Assembly (NCBI GenBank): GCA_025449515.1
Contig: JANWJI010000027.1
Coordinates: 1 to 8,496 of the forward strand
DNA from: Nitrososphaeraceae archaeon
GTDB taxonomy: Archaea > Thermoproteota > Nitrososphaeria > Nitrososphaerales > Nitrososphaeraceae
Reading direction: 5' to 3'
DNA length: 8,496 bases
Shown: positions 5,459 to 8,496 of the stretch, one piece after another
Layout of the letters: each line of letters begins with the position of its first letter
Numbering within the stretch: the first letter of the stretch is position 1
The notes under the pieces: model-generated
Told to the model about the DNA's origin: nothing
Databases searched by the model: none
The model's input: the letters and a program-made list of their open reading frames with translations, nothing else
Made by a program: the position numbers and the translations under genes

Positions 5459-7273
5459 TCATCGCTTCAGACTAGATAGTAGCTCTTTAAACGGCAGCGT
5501 ATTTAGTATATCAGATTTTCTGGCCCAGCCGCGTCTTGCTTGACCTATACCAAATTTTAAAAAGGCAAAATGAATTGGATGATGTGCGTCTGAATCAATT
5601 ACAAGATTAATGCCTTTTTGTACTGCCATTTTCACATATTCATCTTTTAGATCGAGACGATCATAATATGCATCAATCTCAAGTAAGGTATTCGTGTCCT
5701 TTGCATTATCTAATAATTTCTCAATATTAACGGGATATCCTTCTCTTTTGTTTATGCGTCTACCCGTAGGATGAAATATGATATCAATGCTAGGATTCTC
5801 CATTGCTTTCAGCAGCCTATTTGTTTGAAGTTCAATTGGAAGTGAAAAATTGGAATGAATTGCTGCCCCTACAATGTCTAGTTTATCCAATACATTATTT
5901 GGGATATCAAGGGATCCATCTTTCATTATATTCACTTCAGCGGCAGACAAAATTTTGAAATTCTTAACCCCTGTCACGGTTGTTGTTTTTTCTTTTTCGT
6001 TACAAGTGTGTTGTGTTTCCGGTTTAGGTTGAAGTGGAGGTTGTTTTGTGTCATATTGTCCCTGTTTTATTCTATCATTTAGCTCTGCAATTTTGTTTGC
6101 CTGATCTAGTAATTGCGTTTCATCAAGCCCATTTGTTAATTTCAAACTTTTCGTATGATCTGTTATTGCTATATATTCAAATCCAAAGCTCTCCTTGGCT
6201 GCTAAAGCCATATCTTCTATTGACATTGTACCATCTGTACTGTCACTATGGACTTGCAAATCACCTCTCAGATCATTATATTGAATTAAATGCGGAAGTC
6301 CTTTTCCACCAGTTTTTGCCAGTTCAATTTCTCCAGTATTTTCTCTAATTTCTGGAGGAATCCATTCTAAATCTAACGCGTGATAGACATCCTCTTCGGT
6401 TGAACCTGCAACCTTATTCTGATTTTTGTCAAAAATTCCCCATTCGTTTAGATGAAGGCCTTTTGCGAGTGCTACCTTACGCATGGCTACACCATGTTCT
6501 TTGCTGCCCGTAAAATATTGTAAAGCTGAGCCAAAGCTTTCTTCAGGAATAACTAGAAGATCAGCATCCATTCCATTATTTAGCCGCACAAAACTTTTGC
6601 TTGCTCCCTTGCCAAGAATTTCGCCTATTTCTGGCATTGAAATGAAATAATCCATTATCTTTTTAGCCTCGTTTGAAGCCACTACAAAGTCAATATCACC
6701 TATTGTTTCTTTCATTCTTCTAAAAGAGCCTGCGGCAACAGCGCTTTTTACTCCTTCAAAGTTTAGTAATCGTGTCTCGATTTGTTTTACTAGAGGATAA
6801 ACTTCACCTAAAAGATATCGACCTCGTCCTTTCCTAAATAGTTGAATTTTCTTTAGAATCATTTCTTCCTTTCTTTCGGAAAACCCTCGAATATTACGGA
6901 GCTTTCCTTCTGATGCGACTTTTTCTAAATTTGATAAATCCTTAACACCTAAGTTATCATAAAGGATTTTAATTGTCTTAGGGCCTATGCCTTCCAAACC
7001 ATAAAATTCATCAACCTTTATGGAGGTTTTGGATTTTAATTCTTCAAAGTATTGTATTTTACCTGTTCTCAGATATTCTTCAATTTTTGAAGCAATTGCT
7101 TTTCCTATGGATGGAATTTGCATTAAGCCTTTCAATCCGTGGTTTTTGTATATCTCTTCAATATTTGATGATAAATTCGTAATTACGTCTGATGCGGCTT
7201 TATAAGATCTTACTTTAAAGATTATGTTAGGATTTTCGTCTTCCATTTCCAGCATAAAGCCAATTTCACGCAA
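5459..7273 (-). CDS. polX: DNA polymerase/3'-5' exonuclease PolX (family X with PHP domain)
   Basis: This DNA repair polymerase has 604 aa from a TTG start, within the usual 570-620. Helix-hairpin-helix segments lie at 50-68 (around IPSIGKAIASKI), 92-109 (GLEGIGPKT) and about 128-140. The nucleotidyltransferase core has GSFRR (182-186), the metal pair DID (193-195), a third Asp in GMDADLL (234-240) and the nucleotide-binding FTGSKEHG region (255-261). The C-terminal PHP phosphoesterase domain (336-604) has QVHSDSTDG (340-348), TDH (371-373), AAEVNI (444-449), AIHSN (471-475), HPTGR (501-505) and SDAHH (561-565). It fills short gaps in base excision repair, and the PHP domain gives 3'-5' exonuclease and AP-related activity in studied homologues. 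Two oddities: Gln340 stands where many PHP domains have the first metal-binding His, and a Gln/Pro/Thr/Lys-rich insertion occupies about 404-436. The family's conserved N-terminus continues upstream of this TTG. Confidence 0.93.
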   Translation of the reverse strand: MREIGFMLEMEDENPNIIFKVRSYKAASDVITNLSSNIEEIYKNHGLKGLMQIPSIGKAIASKIEEYLRTGKIQYFEELKSKTSIKVDEFYGLEGIGPKTIKILYDNLGVKDLSNLEKVASEGKLRNIRGFSERKEEMILKKIQLFRKGRGRYLLGEVYPLVKQIETRLLNFEGVKSAVAAGSFRRMKETIGDIDFVVASNEAKKIMDYFISMPEIGEILGKGASKSFVRLNNGMDADLLVIPEESFGSALQYFTGSKEHGVAMRKVALAKGLHLNEWGIFDKNQNKVAGSTEEDVYHALDLEWIPPEIRENTGEIELAKTGGKGLPHLIQYNDLRGDLQVHSDSTDGTMSIEDMALAAKESFGFEYIAITDHTKSLKLTNGLDETQLLDQANKIAELNDRIKQGQYDTKQPPLQPKPETQHTCNEKEKTTTVTGVKNFKILSAAEVNIMKDGSLDIPNNVLDKLDIVGAAIHSNFSLPIELQTNRLLKAMENPSIDIIFHPTGRRINKREGYPVNIEKLLDNAKDTNTLLEIDAYYDRLDLKDEYVKMAVQKGINLVIDSDAHHPIHFAFLKFGIGQARRGWARKSDILNTLPFKELLSSLKR

Positions 7274-7309
7274 AACCTTTGCAATATCAGCATTCTTAAT
7301 CTTTATACC
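7274..7309 (-). other. Apparent N-terminal extension of PolX without a standard start codon
   Basis: The polX frame continues upstream of the TTG for 13 codons to a TGA at 7313-7315. Codons 7300 down to 7274 encode IKNADIAKV, which resembles the normal family X opening (a short M-K/R-N-x-E/D-I/L-A-K/R stretch before the E-I-G/A helix). No ATG, GTG or TTG exists there; the best-placed codon is ATT at 7298-7300. A purine-rich GAAGGGG (7308-7314) lies 7 bases ahead of it. TATAAAG (7301-7307) could instead be a TATA box for the downstream TTG. Confidence 0.45.
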
Positions 7310-7315
7310 CCTTCA

Positions 7316-7782
7316 CCACAATGTCAGTATTTCAATCAATCCCCATACTTTTCTGTTTTGAACTATTCTACTACTGAATTTGCCTGAATTTGAACAATAT
7401 ACGTTTTAAATGTCGATATATTATATTAAGAAGTTATTTTGAGATATATGCTGGATTGATGAGATCAGAAATCTCATTTACGCTGAAAAAGTACAGGACA
7501 TGGGTATTTTATTAACGTTATTTTGTCCTGTATGAAAAAATACTATTGAGAGTCAAAATGCACTATTGCTAAAATCCATTATGAATTATTATATAATTAA
7601 ATTGAGATAGAAGTAGTAGATGAAAAACACCTGACGTAGATATAACTGACCGATCCTGTAAAAATGCGCCGATAGATGACATGAACTAAGTAGAGTTTCT
7701 CAATCAAATCTGTAATAAATAATATGTTAACATTGCATCGAATTGCAACGTTCTAATTGAGATGAAATGACAATCAAAATTA
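7316..7782. other. Divergent intergenic region between polX and the broken dehydrogenase
   Basis: About 470 bases with no supported gene. An A/T block at 7415-7429 (ATATATTATATTAAG on the plus strand) is a possible upstream promoter for polX on the minus strand. Two hairpins are visible: TGAGAT/ATCTCA (7460-7465 and 7471-7476) and TACAGGACA/TGTCCTGTA (7492-7500 and 7524-7532). The second is followed by an A6 run. The rest looks like drifting AT-rich DNA. Confidence 0.4.
7492..7532. repeat. 9-bp inverted repeat, possible hairpin or operator
   Basis: TACAGGACA and TGTCCTGTA are exact reverse complements separated by 23 bases of A/T-rich sequence. They stand out because they are less AT-rich than the surroundings. 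It could be a hairpin or a binding site; it lies between divergent genes, so a terminator role has no obvious client. Confidence 0.35.
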
Positions 7783-8341
7783 ATGCGTTCAGTCCAAGTC
7801 CCTAAACCTAACTGGTCCTTTGAAATAGTAGACAGAGATATTCCTGAACCTGATTCTGGACAAGTTAGGATCAAGGTCCAAGCATGTGGTATATGTCATG
7901 GTGATTCTTTGACAAAAAGAGGGAGTATTTCCAGGTATCCAATATCCACGCGTTCCAGGTCAGGAAGTGGCTGGTATTATAGATCGAGTGGGCGAAGGTG
8001 TTACTGAATGGCAGTCTAGGCAAAGAGTGGCTGTTGGATGGCATGGTGGACACTGCGGTCACTGCGAATCATGTCGGCGTGGAGATTTTGTTACTTCTTG
8101 TTACATACAAGTACCAGGTATTTCTTATGATGGTGGTTATGCAGATTATATGATTGCTCCCACAGGAGATCTTGTACTCATTCCCAACGAGCCTTCGGCT
8201 ATAGAGGCCGGACCTATGATGTGCGCAGGTATCACCACATATAATGCCCTTCGCAATAGCGGAGCTAGAGTGGGTGACGTTGTTGCCATACTTGGGATTG
8301 GTGGATTAGGCCATCTATACCAGTTAGCAAATGTTCTCTAA
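7783..8341 (+). pseudogene. Zinc-dependent alcohol dehydrogenase, frameshifted and truncated
   Basis: The frame opening at ATG 7783 gives MRSVQVPKPNWSFEIVDRDI and then ACGICHGDSLTKRG, the start of a medium-chain zinc alcohol dehydrogenase including the catalytic Cys. After 7923 the match moves by one base: from 7925 the next frame reads VFPGIQYPRVPGQEVAGIID and on, so one extra base sits at about 7914-7924. The second part holds the four structural-zinc Cys (CGHCESCRRGDFVTSC), the CAGITTY segment with the other catalytic Cys, and the start of the NAD(P)-binding GIGGLGH loop. It then ends at TAA 8339-8341, where an intact protein of about 340-350 aa would continue for some 150-170 residues. 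The usual catalytic PGHE is PGQE, losing a zinc-binding His, and a codon appears missing after GGLGHL. Several independent lesions make this a dead gene. Intact relatives oxidise alcohols or reduce aldehydes. Confidence 0.85.
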
Positions 8342-8496
8342 CTAAATTTGACTAATGGGTAGCATATAGTAGACAGGAAAAGCTATCTGCTGCATTTCAT
8401 CCTTAGATTTGTTTGACCGTGTCGAGAGGGAAATTAGTAGAGATATACAGAAGGGAATCAAATGCTAAGGTAAAGGAGAGACTGCTTCTTATTATC
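8342..8496 (+). mobile_element. Probable left end of an IS630-type insertion sequence (runs off the window)
   Basis: Dehydrogenase homology stops at about 8340 and an IS630-like transposase frame opens about 70 bases later. The simplest reading is an insertion sequence that landed in the dehydrogenase gene. IS630 elements target TA, and a TA is present at 8339-8340 (CTCTAACTAAA). The terminal inverted repeat cannot be confirmed because the right end lies outside the window. Confidence 0.4.
8413..8496 (+). CDS. IS630-type transposase, N-terminal part (incomplete at window edge)
   Basis: After an in-frame TAG at 8404-8406 the frame stays open to the end of the window, giving 28 residues from TTG 8413: LTVSRGKLVEIYRRESNA and then KVKERLLLII. 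The KLVEIYRxExNxKVKERLLLI pattern is what I associate with the first helices of the helix-turn-helix domain of thaumarchaeal IS630/Tc1-type transposases, ahead of their HRSRTWASxWLxR segment. GTG at 8419 is an equally good start. The DDE catalytic domain would lie to the right. It moves its own element by cut-and-paste at TA sites. With so few residues the family call is moderate, and whether the transposase is intact cannot be judged. Confidence 0.55.
   Translation, partial: MTVSRGKLVEIYRRESNAKVKERLLLII

Noticed and set aside
6034..6348. A 104-codon open frame on the plus strand, inside the polX region
   Set aside because: It is antisense to the well-conserved PolX PHP domain, its translation shows no domain, and it has no promoter; it is a shadow of the real gene.
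7871..8062. A minus-strand open frame over the dehydrogenase pseudogene
   Set aside because: The plus strand carries the dehydrogenase motifs in this interval; the minus frame has no recognisable content.
8342..8412. Continuation of the dehydrogenase in another frame past 8341
   Set aside because: Translations in the other plus frames show no Rossmann-fold continuation and soon reach stops; the transposase-like frame explains the sequence better.
1..8496. tRNA, rRNA and CRISPR arrays
   Set aside because: Read on both strands, I found no cloverleaf with a T-loop signature, no rRNA-like stretch, and no evenly spaced direct repeats.

Overview
The window looks like chromosomal DNA of an ammonia-oxidising archaeon of the Nitrososphaeria (Thaumarchaeota), most likely near Nitrososphaera or Nitrosocosmicus. 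The pointers are very AT-rich DNA, archaeal TATA boxes about 25-30 bases ahead of start codons (leaderless or nearly leaderless genes), frequent TTG starts, a secreted PsbP-like protein, an Lrp/AsnC regulator, and a family X DNA polymerase with a PHP domain. The genus is an inference from protein style; no rRNA or marker gene is present.

Layout, left to right: (1) 16-363, minus: the C-terminal end of a decayed tyrosine recombinase. (2) 655-1377, minus: a secreted PsbP-like protein. (3) 1820-2668, plus: a CinA-type molybdopterin-binding domain protein with a clear leaderless promoter. (4) 2940-3860, minus: a tandem GNAT acetyltransferase whose TTG start abuts a perfect 14-bp inverted repeat. 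(5) 3861-4502: a 640-base intergenic region with AT-rich simple repeats and a 92-base element bounded by near-perfect 20-bp inverted repeats. (6) 4503-4940, plus: an Lrp/AsnC regulator. (7) 5155-5328, plus: a 57-aa single-span membrane protein with its own TATA box. (8) 5459-7273, minus: DNA polymerase X with PHP domain, whose conserved N-terminus extends upstream of the first ordinary start codon. (9) 7783-8341, plus: a broken zinc alcohol dehydrogenase with a one-base frameshift and no C-terminal half. (10) 8413 to the right edge, plus: the first residues of an IS630-type transposase, probably the element that cut the dehydrogenase.

The genes do not form one operon. Most are single units with long AT-rich spacers and alternating strands. 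The only functional pairing the sequence suggests is regulatory: the Lrp regulator and the GNAT gene are divergent and share a spacer rich in dyad symmetries. Both edges carry mobile-element remains, so this is a moderately eroded accessory stretch between housekeeping-type genes (polX, cinA-like). I see no complete new multi-gene system. The observations most worth following are the polX start, the small membrane protein, the inverted-repeat element, and the dehydrogenase/IS630 junction.
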